In this document: positions 54,001-64,000 of the stretch, one piece after another
Position numbering within the stretch: the stretch's first letter is position 1
How the letters are laid out: the number at the start of each line of letters is the position of its first letter
Source of the DNA: Rapana venosa
Taxonomy: Eukaryota; Mollusca; Gastropoda; Neogastropoda; Muricidae
DNA length: 64,000 nt
Reading direction: 5' to 3'
Assembly (NCBI GenBank): GCA_028751875.1
Contig: CM054154.1
Span: forward strand, 53,699,518-53,763,517
Notes under the pieces: generated by a model
The model's database searches: none
What the model saw: only the letters and a program-made list of their open reading frames with translations
What the model was told of the DNA's origin: nothing
Translations under genes and position numbers: made by a program

Positions 54001-55800
54001 GGAAAGAGAGGAGGAACCCAACAAACAAAACCCAAACCCCCCCAAAAAAAACCAAAAAAAAACCCCAAAAAAAAATAAAATTTTTAAAATTTTTTTATTT
54101 AAAGGGGGAGGAAAACCAAGGAAAGGGGGTTTAAAAAATAAAAAAGGGGAAAAAAGAAAAAGCGGACTAAAAAAAGCTGGGGGGGGCCCTTTGGGGCGCC
54201 CTTGTGGGCCCCTTTGGGTTTTGGGCGGTTTTGTGGGAAATTCCGGAGGGAGTAAAAAGGCGTGGGGGGGAAAGGAAGGGGGAAAGCTTCCCGAATTTCG
54301 GGAAAGCCCCCCCCCGGGGGGGGGGACCCCCAAAATTGAAAAAAGAAGGAGGGGGGGGGTGGGGTTTTAAGGGGAAAATTGAGAAGGGGGGGGGTTTTTT
54401 TTTGGGGGAAAAAGAAAGAGGAAACGAAAATAATTTTTTGAGGGGAAAAGGGAGTGGGTAGGAATGAAATAAAGGAAGCAAGGGGGGGGAAGGGGGGGAT
54501 TTTGGGGATTAAAAAGTTTTGGGGGGGAGGGAAGTAGGGGGGGGTTTGTTTGAAGGGCAGGGAGGGGGGGGAAGGGGGAGGGCGTTGGAGAAGCCCCCAG
54601 CCCCGTGAAATGGGTAGGGCCTTTTTAGGTGGGGAGGGAAAAAAAGGGGGAGGGGGGGGGGCCCCCTTTGGGGTTGAGAGGGAGGCCCGACCCCCGCCCC
54701 CCAAAAGGGGGGGGGGTTTAAAACAGGTTAAAGTAAAAAGGGATTCCCCGGGAAAGGGAAAAGGGAAGCGGGGGGGGGGGGCCCCCAAAAAGGCGTCCCT
54801 TTGGGAGGGATGGGAGAAGCCAAAAAGTTGGAAACTGGGGGGAAAAAAAGGGGGGAAAAAAGGGGAAATTTGGTTTTGAGGAAAGGTTTGAAAAAAGAAA
54901 GGGATAAGAAAACGCGTGACCCCCCCATAGGAAATTTAACTTTTGGGGGGCCCCCCCCCCGGGGGGGGGGAAGCAGAAACCGGAGAAAGGCAAGGGGAAA
55001 AAAAAAAAAGAAAGAAATTTTTTCCCCCCCCCAAAATTTTTTTCCCCCCCTTTTTTTCCCTTAAAACCCCCCAACATTTTAGTAAAAAAAATTTTTAAAA
55101 TTTTTAAAAAAAAGTAATTAAAAAAAAAAAAATTTTTTTAAGGGGAAAAGGAAAAAGGGTTTTAACCCAGGGGGGGGGGAAATTTTGAGTGGGAAAAGGG
55201 GGGACTTTAGAAAAGGGAAAGGAAATTTGGAGGAAGGGGAGTTTGGGTTTCCCAAGGGGGGGGAAGCCCCCAAGGATTTTTTGGGGAGAGGGGAGGGGGG
55301 GAAAAGGGGGGAAAACCCCAAAGGGAAACGGGGGGAGGGAGGAAATTTTTAACCCGGGGCCCCCCCCCCCTTAAGGAAAAAGTTGAAAAAAAAAGGAAAA
55401 AGGGGGTTTAAGGACCCCCTTTTTCTTTTGGTTGGAGGGGGAGGGATTATTGGGGGAGAAAGGGGGGGGGAAAAGGGAAGGGGGGGTTTTAAGGGGGGAA
55501 AAGGGGGGGAAAGGTAGGGGGGGAGGTTTAAGCCGGGGGGGGGGGGGGGAAAAAAGGGAATGGGAGGGGGGGGGGAGAGAGGGGAGGAAAGAGGGGTGAG
55601 AGGGGAGGGAATGAGAGTGGGGGGGGGAGGAAAAAATTTTATTTTTTTTTAGATAATAATAAATTTTATTTTTTTTCATAGCCCCCTAAAAAAATTTTTT
55701 AAAGGGTGGGGGGGGGGGAGGGAATGGTTAAAGGGGGGGGGTAGGGGGGGGGGTGGGGGGGGGGGGGAGGGTAGGGTTTTTTTTTGGGATGAAAAAAAGG
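54001..55800. other. Severely corrupted sequence (G, A and T homopolymers)
   Basis: Almost nothing but short runs of one base (GGGGGG, AAAA, CCCC, TTTT). The CCCCGGGG runs near 54310 and 54955 cannot be trusted. The Gly-, Lys- and Pro-rich ORFs on both strands have no meaning. I would not annotate anything here. Confidence 0.85.
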
Positions 55801-57285
55801 GTTATTCTTTATTTCTGGTTTAAAATCTTTTTAAAATTTCCCCTTTTAACATTTTATTTTCAAAACAATTATTTTTAGAATTTTTAAAAAAGTAAAAGGG
55901 GACTTAATTTTGCCCAAAGACCAAAAGACTTTTTTTAAAACAATCAAACTTTTTTAAAACTTTTAAATTTTTAGCCAAATTTAATACATTCAAAAACCAC
56001 CCTTTCTCTCCTCTCCCCTCTCTCCCCCTCCCCCTTTTTTCTTTTTATATTTACTTTTGGTTTTAAAATTTGGGGATAAAAAAAAAAAACCCCACACGGG
56101 TTTTGGGTTTTTGGGGTTTTCCCGGCAGGGAACCCGCTATTTTAAGGGTTAACGTTTTGCAAAAACAGTCCCCCTTTTTCGCAGTAGCCAGCCGACAGTT
56201 TTAGGGGAAAAGATTTTTTTTTAAAAACAACTTTTTTATATAAAAAAATTTTTTTTTTTACACAAGAAATTGTTTTTTTTTTACAAAGAGTTTAAAAATT
56301 TTTTCCAACAATCTGTTTTTACTCGTTCGTATCTTCTGTGAAAAAGAAGAGGAAACAAAAAATTTCATCTCGTATTTAGTACGGCCAAGGGATTGAGATG
56401 GCTTAGCGTGTCACAACAGTACAAGATTTGATAAGATCGAAAATTGGATTTTAAAAAGTTATTGTTATGTTGTTGCGTTTTGGGGGGGTGGTGGGGGTGG
56501 TGTGTTGTTGTTTTGGTTGGTTGTGCGTTGTTTTGTTTGGGGTGATTTTTAATTTTTTGGTTTTGTTTTTGTTGGTTTGTGTTTGTTTTGGGGTTTTTTG
56601 TGGCTTTTTTTTGTGTGTGTGTGGTGCCTTTTGTGATGTTTGGGGTTTTTGGGTGGTTTTTTTGGTTTATGGTGTGTGGTTATGTGTGGGGCAATGTGGT
56701 AGTTTTTGAGTGGAATGGGTGGTGGAATTATGGTCGGCAAAAGAAGTGTTTCATGGGTGTTAAAAATGGGTTTGGAAACAAAACGGGGGACCAGCCCTGA
56801 CCGTTTTAAAAAAAAAGTTTGTCCATGGTTATTTTAGATGGCTCTTTTTGCAATTGGGGGCAAGATTTAAAAAAGCATCTGTCTTATTTTATTTTCAGGG
56901 GTTTTAAAAAATGTTTCTTTTTAGTTTGGGAGAGTTTAACCCTTCAGTTAACAACGGTTCCTAGCTCCTGTGACAAAAAAAACCATGCAGACTGTCTTTT
57001 AAAAAAACTGGCAATTGTAATGCAAGGAGTAGAATCATTTACATCTCTTTAAAATTGACTGATTGAACCGAACGCGAAAAAATCAGAATCTTTTCTTTTC
57101 CTTTACCAAAAATAACGACGAAAAGTGCTGTGGGCACTGCACGAAAATGTCTGCTATTTTATTATCCAAATTTCCTACAAGCTTTGTTGTTTTCCGCTGT
57201 GGGGAATTTAAATTTCGCTGACCCTGAACTACCCGTGTGGGCCGTCGACTGAGAACCTCAAATTTCGTCTTTTACACAATCTGTT
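55801..57285. other. Poor-quality sequence, no supported gene
   Basis: Quality improves gradually. A GT-rich low-complexity stretch lies at 56465-56700. Short ORFs at 56467-57052 have no motif. Confidence 0.6.
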
Positions 57286-58185
57286 CTTCAGAAGGGGGGT
57301 CAAACTTAGACAGGTCAAATACAGGGGCAAGACTCATGGCGGTACTAATACAGGGTCAAAACTTATGGAGGTACTATACAGGGTCAAGACCATGGCAGGT
57401 CTAATACAGGTCAAGATCTACCGGGGCAAGACTTATGACGGTTTTAAAACAGGGTTATGCGGGTCTAATAAGGTTACGGCAGGTACTAATACAGGGTCAA
57501 GATCTATGACAGGTACTGATACAGGGGTTTGAAGGTCCACTACAGGGGCAAGAATGACGGTATACTAAGGGGCAAAACTTAAAACAGGTTTTGAAGGGGC
57601 TATGACAGGTACTAATACAGGGGCAAGATTTACAGGATAAAACAGGGGGCAGGACCTATGGCAGGTATAAAACAGGGTATATGACAGGTCAACAGGTTTT
57701 TACAGGTCTAAAACAGGGTCAGGACTCTATGGCAGGTATAATTTCGGGTCTTGAAGGGTTTTACAGGGTCGGACCTATGGCAGGTACTAATACAGGGTCT
57801 GTGACAGGTACTGTACAGGGTCCAAAACTCTATGACAGGTACTAATACAGGGTCAGACTCTATGACAGGTCCTATGTATTTCAGGGTCAAACTTTAGACA
57901 GGGACTAAGACGGGGCAAACTTTTGACAGGTACTAAAACAGGGTCAAAACTATGACGATACTAACACAGGGGGCAAGACTCTATGACAGGTAAATACGGG
58001 AAAAACTATGAAGTACTAACCAGGGTCAAGCTTTGACAGTAAATACAGGGGCAAGATATGCAGTTAAACGGGGCAAAATCTATGCAGGTACTAATACGGG
58101 TCAAGATTATGACAGGGACTAATACAGGGTCTTTGTCAGGTTAATACAGGGTCAAAACTCGTGAAGGTACTAATAATCAGGGGGT
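57286..58185. repeat. ~31-bp minisatellite, corrupted
   Basis: Unit GACAGGTACTAATACAGGGT plus CAAGACTCTAT, about 28 copies, many shortened. Regular copies lie at 57480-57520 and 57780-57870. Confidence 0.85.
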
Positions 58186-58194
58186 TTCTTATTT

Positions 58195-58480
58195 TAGAGG
58201 AAACACGAAAAAGGTAAAACTTTCTTTTTGCAGTGGGGAAGTTCTGCAAGTGAAGAAAGTTCGGGAAGTGAGAGACGTTTTGGCAAGGGGGAGACGTTCT
58301 GGGGGAAATGAGAGCGTTTGGGCAATGAGAGCGGCTTGGGGAAAAGGGGGGACTTCTGGGAAGTGAGAACCCTGGGCAAATGAGAAGTTCGGGAAGGAGA
58401 AACGTTTTGGGAAATGGAAAACTTCTGGCAAGTGGAGACGTTCTGGGAAAAAGAGAGAGTTCTGGGGAAGGGCCGCCCCT
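58195..58480. repeat. ~17-18-bp minisatellite
   Basis: Unit GAGACGTTCTGGGAAGTGA, about fourteen to sixteen degraded copies following directly on the 31-bp array. The Phe/Pro-rich minus-strand ORFs are by-products. Confidence 0.8.
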
Positions 58481-59118
58481 GCTGATCAGAGTGACTTGAC
58501 AGTTGAAATTCTGCGAGATGTCATCCTCCCACATTCCCTATTTGGGCACTCTGCCTGGTGGTGGGGGAAAAGGGGGACTGCTGTGAGGAAGAGGGGGGGG
58601 GGGGCATTTTCCACTTTGCAGGTCATGCAGACTGCTTTTCCATGAAAAACTGAAGATGCCGGGTGAATCAAAATCGTTGGCCCTTTCTGGGCGGAAAATA
58701 GCCCCAAACCCCGGCAACGAGCCTGTCTGTGCGTCTTTGCGAAAATCCCATTCAATGCACTACGGTGTGGGCAGGGGGGACAGTCAGTGTGGAAACCCTT
58801 CAGTTTGGCAGTGGCGGCACATTTGAGAACCGCTTGGGAAGGTATAGGTTTGGTCCTTAAAAAAAAGAAAGAAGTTATTTTGTGAGATTGTCGGACCTTG
58901 GCTGAATTCTAGTGAAAGATGATAAGTCTTGTACCCTAAATAGGAAGTCTGGGATCATGTACTCGGGTAGTTCTGACCTTTCAAGCTTGAAAGTAGAGCT
59001 CTCGTTGATTGACCGACATTGCTGGTATTTTTTTTCAGGTGGATAGATATCACAATGAAAATGAACTTAATAAAATGTTTAGTATGGCTGCGAATTTTGG
59101 ACACAAAGAAAAAAATGG
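58481..59118. other. No recognisable feature
   Basis: Moderate quality. No motif in the minus-strand ORF at 58486-58755. Confidence 0.5.
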
Positions 59119-59238
59119 TGAAAGAAGAGAGAAAGAGAGAGAGATAGAGAGGAGAGAAGAGAGAGAGAGAGAGAGATGAGGGGAGAGAGAGAGAGAAGAG
59201 AGAGGGGGGGGGGGGGGGGGGGGGGGGGGGAGAGAGAG
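59119..59238. repeat. GA microsatellite and G run
   Basis: GA dinucleotides 59122-59206 and 59230-59240 around a ~25-base G run (59206-59230) that is probably a corrupted GA stretch. Confidence 0.9.
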
Positions 59239-59239
59239 A

Positions 59240-59600
59240 AATCTGAACTCTGAACTCTGAAATAGTTTAATTGCACATCGGCCTTGGGCCACAATACAAT
59301 GCAAAGTAGATTAGGGGGAAAACATCACGATATAACGCAGTACATAAAACACAGTAATCAGCATTCCCAAAATATATTCATGCGCTTTCAAGATACTAAA
59401 AAATTTAAATACAGAGTAAATTCAGTTTTGTTTTTTTTCGCTTTCCTTTTTTTTTAATCAACCCCAGATTTCGAATATACGAAAACGAGGAGAACATTGT
59501 TCCATATTTTGGGGTTACTTCTATTACAATAAAGGGGTATTTTTTCACCCTTGGATTTTATTCTTAATCTAAACATTCAGTTTTAAATGCCTTCCTTCTT
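59240..59600 (-). mobile_element. Probable 3' end of another LINE or SINE
   Basis: On the minus strand it ends GGCCCAAGGCCGATGTGCAA then TTAAACTATTTCAGAGTTCAGAGTTCAGA, a 7-bp tandem tail after a motif I recall from the 3' ends of invertebrate CR1/L2-like LINEs. No coding part recognised. Confidence 0.4.
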
Positions 59601-59620
59601 TTCAAATATCCACATCATCA

Positions 59621-60110
59621 TCAGACCCTGACCTTGGCGGTCGTGGGGGAGACCACAAAGCGTGCCGTGGTAAACCCCCTCCTCCACTCGGCCCTCGGCT
59701 CGCCAGAGTGCCGAGTCTTTATCGGGTCCTTTCTTGATGTTGTCCACCCATTTTTGTTCTGTTTTCCCCTCCTTTCGCTACCTTCAGTTTTCCCTGCAGT
59801 ACGTTTTTTGGGCAGAGTGTTGTGGGGGGTGACGGGGGCCGAACCATTTTCAGCTTTTTTTCTTGACGATGGTGAAAAGGGGGGTTCCGTGGACCTGCCA
59901 CCCGGTTTTGACTTTGACAATTCGTTGGTCTTTCTTCTCCCCCGGGAATGCCCAGTAGTTTTTTTGGGCTTTTTGTTTCGAATGAGGGATTCGCTTTGCG
60001 TTTCAGCAGTAATGCCCGGGTTTCACTTCCGTCGCAAATCGACTAAATTTTGGGTTTTGAGAGTTTTAGTTTTTTGGGGAAAATGATCTCTTTACTTTTC
60101 CATATGGGGG
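59621..60110 (-). pseudogene. Second LINE: C-terminal region
   Basis: Minus-strand pieces KKAENGSAPVTPHNTLPKK (a corrupted WFGHVTRHNTLPKT), KTEGSERRGKQNKNGWTTS and EPRAEWRRGFTTARFVVSPT lead to the stop at 59621. RAEWRR close to the end is a common signature of this LINE type. Confidence 0.7.
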
Positions 60111-60339
60111 TGATTTTTTTGGAAGATGTTGCCAGGGCTTTCTGACTTTGATTTCTGTCGTCGATCCCCCGCCTTTGGAGTTGGGGCCGAGGGGATTAAA
60201 AGCGCTACCCCCCCAGTTGTTGGCCTTTATGTAAATTTTGGGGTATTGCTCGGGTTTTCACAAGTACTTTACTTTCTCCGAGTCACCTCCATCCCATATG
60301 CTCCACTCGTTCTCAATTGGCGTAAGATCTTGCAGCTCG

Positions 60340-61100
60340 TGTTACTTCCCCCCCCATGAGGTCAATGTCATCGGCAAACCGTAAGTTGTTGAGGGGTCTG
60401 CCGCCAATGGGATGGTAGGTGGAAAGTCATGGGGGTCTCTTCATATTTTTCCAAGAACGGGTAAACAGGGAGGGAGAAACAGGCACCCTTGTCGGACCCC
60501 CTGGGGTTTTGAAGTAAACCCCCCCCCCTGATTGTTCAGAAGGATGCACTGCTTGCGTGTTGTATGTGCTTGAAGGGTTTTGCACTAGTCCTTCTTCAAT
60601 CCCCAAAATTCTGAGGACCTCCCACGGGCCCTTCGTGCCATCTCTGTAAAAAAAGCCCTTCTTTTTGAAGCGATGAAGTTTTGGAACAGGCTCTCTGATT
60701 TTTGAAGATTTTTTTTCCATCATTTTTGGGGGGCATTAAAAATCTTTCGATTTTTCCCCTCCTCCCCTAAACCCCCAGCTTTTCCTCTGCAAGGTGTTTT
60801 TTTGCCCCCTTCTGAGTCGTTTCAAAATAACTTTGAGCATGATTTTTGCTGGCGTGGCTGATGGGGCTGATTTTCTATATTTTGGCATTGGCGAAAATTT
60901 CCCCCTTTCTTGGGGGGGGTATGATGATGTTGTGTCCAGTCTGTTGGCCACGTTTTGTCCCAAATCTTCTGAAGATCTGTAAATATTGATGCGTTTCGCC
61001 CCATCTTGAGCACTCTGCTGGTATATTGCTGCTCCTGGGGATTTCCTACTGGTAACTGGGAGGGCTTTTTCCATTCTTCCCTCAAAAGGGTAAGGGCGGG
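60340..61100 (-). pseudogene. Second LINE: reverse transcriptase
   Basis: TCAATGTCATCGGCAAACCG at 60361 encodes the FADDID catalytic box on the minus strand, as in LINE-1 at 6206. Further up, KIMLKVILKRLRRG and QRKSWGF (60736-61074) match the KVILKVILNRLKPQ and EEQAGF region. GVRQGC-like sequence lies near 60495. Frames are broken every few dozen bases. Confidence 0.72.
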
Positions 61101-62725
61101 GGGTGCTCTTGAGTTGCTGCTTTCTCTTCTTTTATCTTTTGTCAGGTTGTATTGGGTATTTGTACGTTCTTGACATATTCAGACCACTGTTCAATCAGCT
61201 AAATTTTTCTTAGGGGGTTTCCGGACTGTTTTCAATGACGATATTTGGTTTGAAGTGGTTTTGTGAGTTTTTTCGGGGTTCGTATCCTTTTTTCTGTTGC
61301 CCATTTTTCATGTTTTTTCGATTCCATCACATTGATCACTGATCCACTTCTTTTGGGGCCTTTAACATTGACTTCTTCACGGTTTGTTGGCCTCCCGGTT
61401 TTCTTTAGGTTGGAAGCCCGGGTTTGGTTTTCAGGCTCTTCTGTATCGCAGAGCCCAAATGTCATTGGTAGTCCTGGTGGGTTTTTTTCTTGACGACCGA
61501 GTACCTCCCTCTTTTTCCGGATGCCTCATTGAAGTTTTTTGGTGAGGTCATTGTTTCATTGCCAGGGGGGTTAATGCCGCAAAAAGCCCACCAAGCTTAG
61601 CTTGGAAGTTTTCCCTCGACATCTGGATTTTTTTAGTTTGTCCACGTAAAATTTTATAGGGGGGTTTGCAGGCTGTTTGTTTTTCTTCAGCTTCATTTTG
61701 AATACCACACAAAGGGTCTGGTCCGCCTATGTCACTCCGGGTAGGTTTTTGTTGGGTCGTTTAGGGATTTGAAGCGCCGGGGGGTGTTAAAATAAAATCT
61801 ATTTGGTTTTGGATCTTCCTTTGGGCCGCATGCAGGTTGTCCTCCTTGACTGCTTTTGGGGGGATAGAGGGAATTTGGGAATGGAAGTCGGGGGCAGGGG
61901 AAACTCCAGAGACGTAGTCCCCCCGCGTTGGTCCCCCAGTTCCAAACTGACCAACTTCCGGGGCCCCTTTTTGTAAGTCAGGGCCTACTTTGGCGTTTTT
62001 AAAAACCCCCTTTGGGTGATTTTAGATTCCTTTTGGGTGTTTTCTTAAAGTCACTTTAAATCTTCATAAAATTCTTCTATTCTTTATTTTTTGGTCAATG
62101 ATGGTGCATAGATTTGTATGTGGTGATGTTCTTGGGGTTGGCCCACCCGGATCTGTGATCCTGCTGGGGGTGGTGTACAGCGATAACACCCCACTACTTT
62201 TCCTTTCTGAAAAAAAATGCCACTCCAGTTGGGGAGTTTCCTTTGGGCCCCTGTACCAATCTTTTTTGCCTTTTTAGTCAAGTCTCCCAAAAAAACCCCC
62301 CGCCATCCACTTCTCCTGTCCAATAATTATTTTTATCGCAAGCTCATATCTAGTTCTTTTTTTTTCCGCACTGGTAGAGGTACGGGCGTTCCCTGTACCA
62401 ATGGTGATTTTTCTTAGGGAGCTTAATTTAAAGTTTTAAATCCCGTATGATTGTCACTTCCAACCCCGGTGTTATAAAAGGGAAAAAAGCGGTCGTTGGG
62501 AACCCGGGGCCCCCGACCGACCCCTTTTCATTTTTGCTTTGATTTTTCTTTTTTTTTTTCTGTGGCTTAGGATATTCCCTTTGGGGCGCCAATCTCCTTC
62601 CAAGTCTCCCCCTATGTTTTGGGTTTTTTTTATTGGGGTTTCCCCCCCCACATGCGACAGGGTTTTTTAGGGGTTACATGGGTACCATAGCAGTAGCAGA
62701 GAACTTCTCTGAGACCTGACTTACA
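61101..62725 (-). pseudogene. Second LINE: endonuclease and 5' region
   Basis: Less readable. The ordering of islands (IDRIFN near 61790, IYAPSLTKK near 62090-62110 as the AYAPTTDH equivalent, GVGxFFQKGK near 62200-62220) follows the LINE-1 endonuclease. The 5' leader similarity is clear at 62640-62720. Confidence 0.6.
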
Positions 62726-62972
62726 ACATACTACAAACAACATTTTCAAATATTTTGTCTTTTCTCATCATTTGTTTTTTCTTGAAACAACACTATAAAA
62801 TTTTATAATACACAGTATTCCCGAATTTTTTGGGGAGGGGGGGAGAGAGGGGGGAGAGAGAGGGGGGGGAAAAAGAGGGGGGAGAGAGAGGGGGGGAAGA
62901 GAAGAGGAGAGAGAGAGAGGGGAAAAAGAGAGAGAGAGAGAAAGAGAAGAAGAGAGAGAAGAGAGAGAAAAG

Positions 62973-63011
<39 letters not shown>

Positions 63012-63260
63012 AAAAAAAAAGAGAAGAGAAGAGAGAAAGAGACATTTCATGTTTGTCTTTGGGGGATTTTTAGCTACTTTCTTTTTCCATGCGAAACCCA
63101 CACACTAACCAAAGGGCAATGCTTTTGCACATACCATACACACAACACCAAATTCCCCCAAAACCTCCCCCCCACTCCAACCCCGTCACCCCCAAATCCC
63201 AAATTTTCCCAAAAAAAAAACACAACTTCGGGGGGAAAAAAACAAAGGGGGAATAAACGT
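62726..63260. repeat. Non-coding with long GA-rich tract
   Basis: GA and GGA runs fill 62837-63042. Flanks are AT-rich or C-rich, without gene motifs. Confidence 0.85.
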
Positions 63261-64000
63261 ATTTTTAACACTGGTTTTACAATGCAGATTTGGGGTGTTG
63301 GAATTGGGGGGGTAGAGAATTTCCCGACCCCAGGGGGCAGCAAAAAAAACCTTTTTCTCCCCCTGTTTCAATCTCTGTCAGCGGGGGGGAAATTTTTACA
63401 GCTTTGAAGTGGAAAATGCCAAGCAGAGCGTCTCCATGGAGCGGGAGATATATTAAAGACAGTCATCCTCAACATGGGGTCAGACACAAAAAAAATCGCG
63501 TATTTTTGTTCTGGCAATGTCATTGTTACGGGGCCAGGAAGCTTGTCGCGGGGGGGGGTGTTAAACTCGTTTTTCTTTCGGTTTTCAAAAACGATCCCCC
63601 CCCTCTCTCTCTCTCTCTCTCTCCTTTCCTTCTCTCTCTCCTTTTCCCTTTTCCCCTCTCTCTCTCTCTCTCTCTCTCTTTTTTAAAAAAAAAAAGTTTT
63701 TCCCCCTTTTCTTCTATGTTTAAAAATAGACGGGCATTTTTAAATGTGACCCACGGGGGGGACTGGATGAAAAAAAAAACCGTATTATTTATTTCCCGGA
63801 AAAAAAAAAATTTTTTTTATTTCTTACAATGGTAGATGTTCTTTTTAGGACTTTATTTGGGCCCTTTCCCCCCTTTATTGTGAGTGTTGGGGATTGCATT
63901 TTTTATTATATGACATTCAATTTGTATGAGATAATTTAAAAATGTTTTGTTGTCGTGTGCTATTTTGAGTATTACATATTTAGTATTTTCCCTGAAACAC
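63261..64000. other. No supported gene; (CT)n tract
   Basis: CT runs at 63602-63685. The 181-codon + strand ORF starting at 63290 runs through the CT tract and homopolymers and shows no motif. Sequence quality is poor throughout. Confidence 0.6.

Larger units (their letters stand above)
59612..62725 (-). mobile_element. Second LINE of the LINE-1 group, near full length, corrupted
   Basis: It follows LINE-1 (5407-8612) domain by domain from the 3' end near 59612 to the 5' end near 62725. The 5' region GGGTTACATGG..ACC..TAGCAG.AGCAGAG at 62670-62705 matches 8560-8590. The C-terminal part differs more from LINE-1 and ends TTAKVRV, so it is a sister family, not the same one. The TGA at 59621-59623 lies in an ATG-repeat tail (CATCATCATCA on the + strand, 59613-59623). 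Homopolymer errors break every frame. Confidence 0.78.

Noticed and set aside
53452..54370. ORFs of 185-296 codons across the second gap
   Set aside because: Same reason: N run plus homopolymer-rich flanks.
54099..55679. Pro/Phe-rich minus-strand and Gly/Lys-rich + strand ORFs
   Set aside because: Arise from G, C and A homopolymer runs in corrupted sequence.
63290..63835. 181-codon + strand ORF
   Set aside because: Runs through CT and A/T homopolymers, no motif, poor sequence quality.

Overview
This window is repeat-rich eukaryotic DNA, most likely from a marine invertebrate and plausibly a mollusc. That assignment is inferred from the mix of short-3'UTR LINEs, a Gypsy-type element with SCAN-like gag, many (GA)n microsatellites and long minisatellites; no host gene in the window proves it. 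I found no intact host gene, no rRNA or tRNA gene, no CRISPR array and no operon-like layout. Nearly every protein match is a broken retrotransposon gene. Two 500-base N gaps (1825-2324 and 53501-54000) divide the window.

Layout. 1-1824 is a ~63-bp minisatellite that decays toward the first gap. 2325 to about 9650 is a decayed Gypsy (Ty3-type) LTR retrotransposon on the + strand: charged 11-residue repeats, SCAN-like gag, CCHC knuckle, protease, the H2C2 part of an integrase, a polypurine tract and a 3' LTR. A 3.2-kb RTE-like LINE (LINE-1, minus strand, 5407-8612) is inserted in that LTR with a 10-bp target duplication. 10.1-11.0 kb holds an unidentified coiled-coil ORF with three internal repeats.

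11413-25819 (block A) is a nested stack. A + strand LINE (alpha) is interrupted by a minus-strand LINE (beta) that shows a twin-priming 5' inversion and 11-bp target duplications. Beta in turn contains a doubly truncated L2/CR1-like fragment. Further along are two minisatellites and a nearly complete minus-strand LINE (gamma) with a 17-bp target duplication. 26995-28113 is a truncated second gamma.

28114-44481 (block B) is a noisy, insertion-rich second version of all of block A. 44482-50368 (block C) repeats the first 5887 bases of block B, apparently base for base, at a constant offset of 16368. This is most simply read as an assembly cycle or an unpolished long read used twice, not as biology.

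50.4-53.5 kb has an unrecognised region with short ORFs and then two copies of a ~550-bp dispersed element. After the second gap, 54.0-64 kb has badly corrupted, homopolymer-rich sequence, two more minisatellites and a second LINE-1-family copy (59612-62725).

How the parts relate: there is no cooperating gene set. The biology lies in insertion history (LINE into LTR, LINE into LINE), in possible sharing of a 3' tail between a short dispersed element and LINE alpha, and in a pol order in which integrase directly follows protease. A large share of the remaining structure reflects assembly quality, and blocks B and C should not be counted as extra gene copies.
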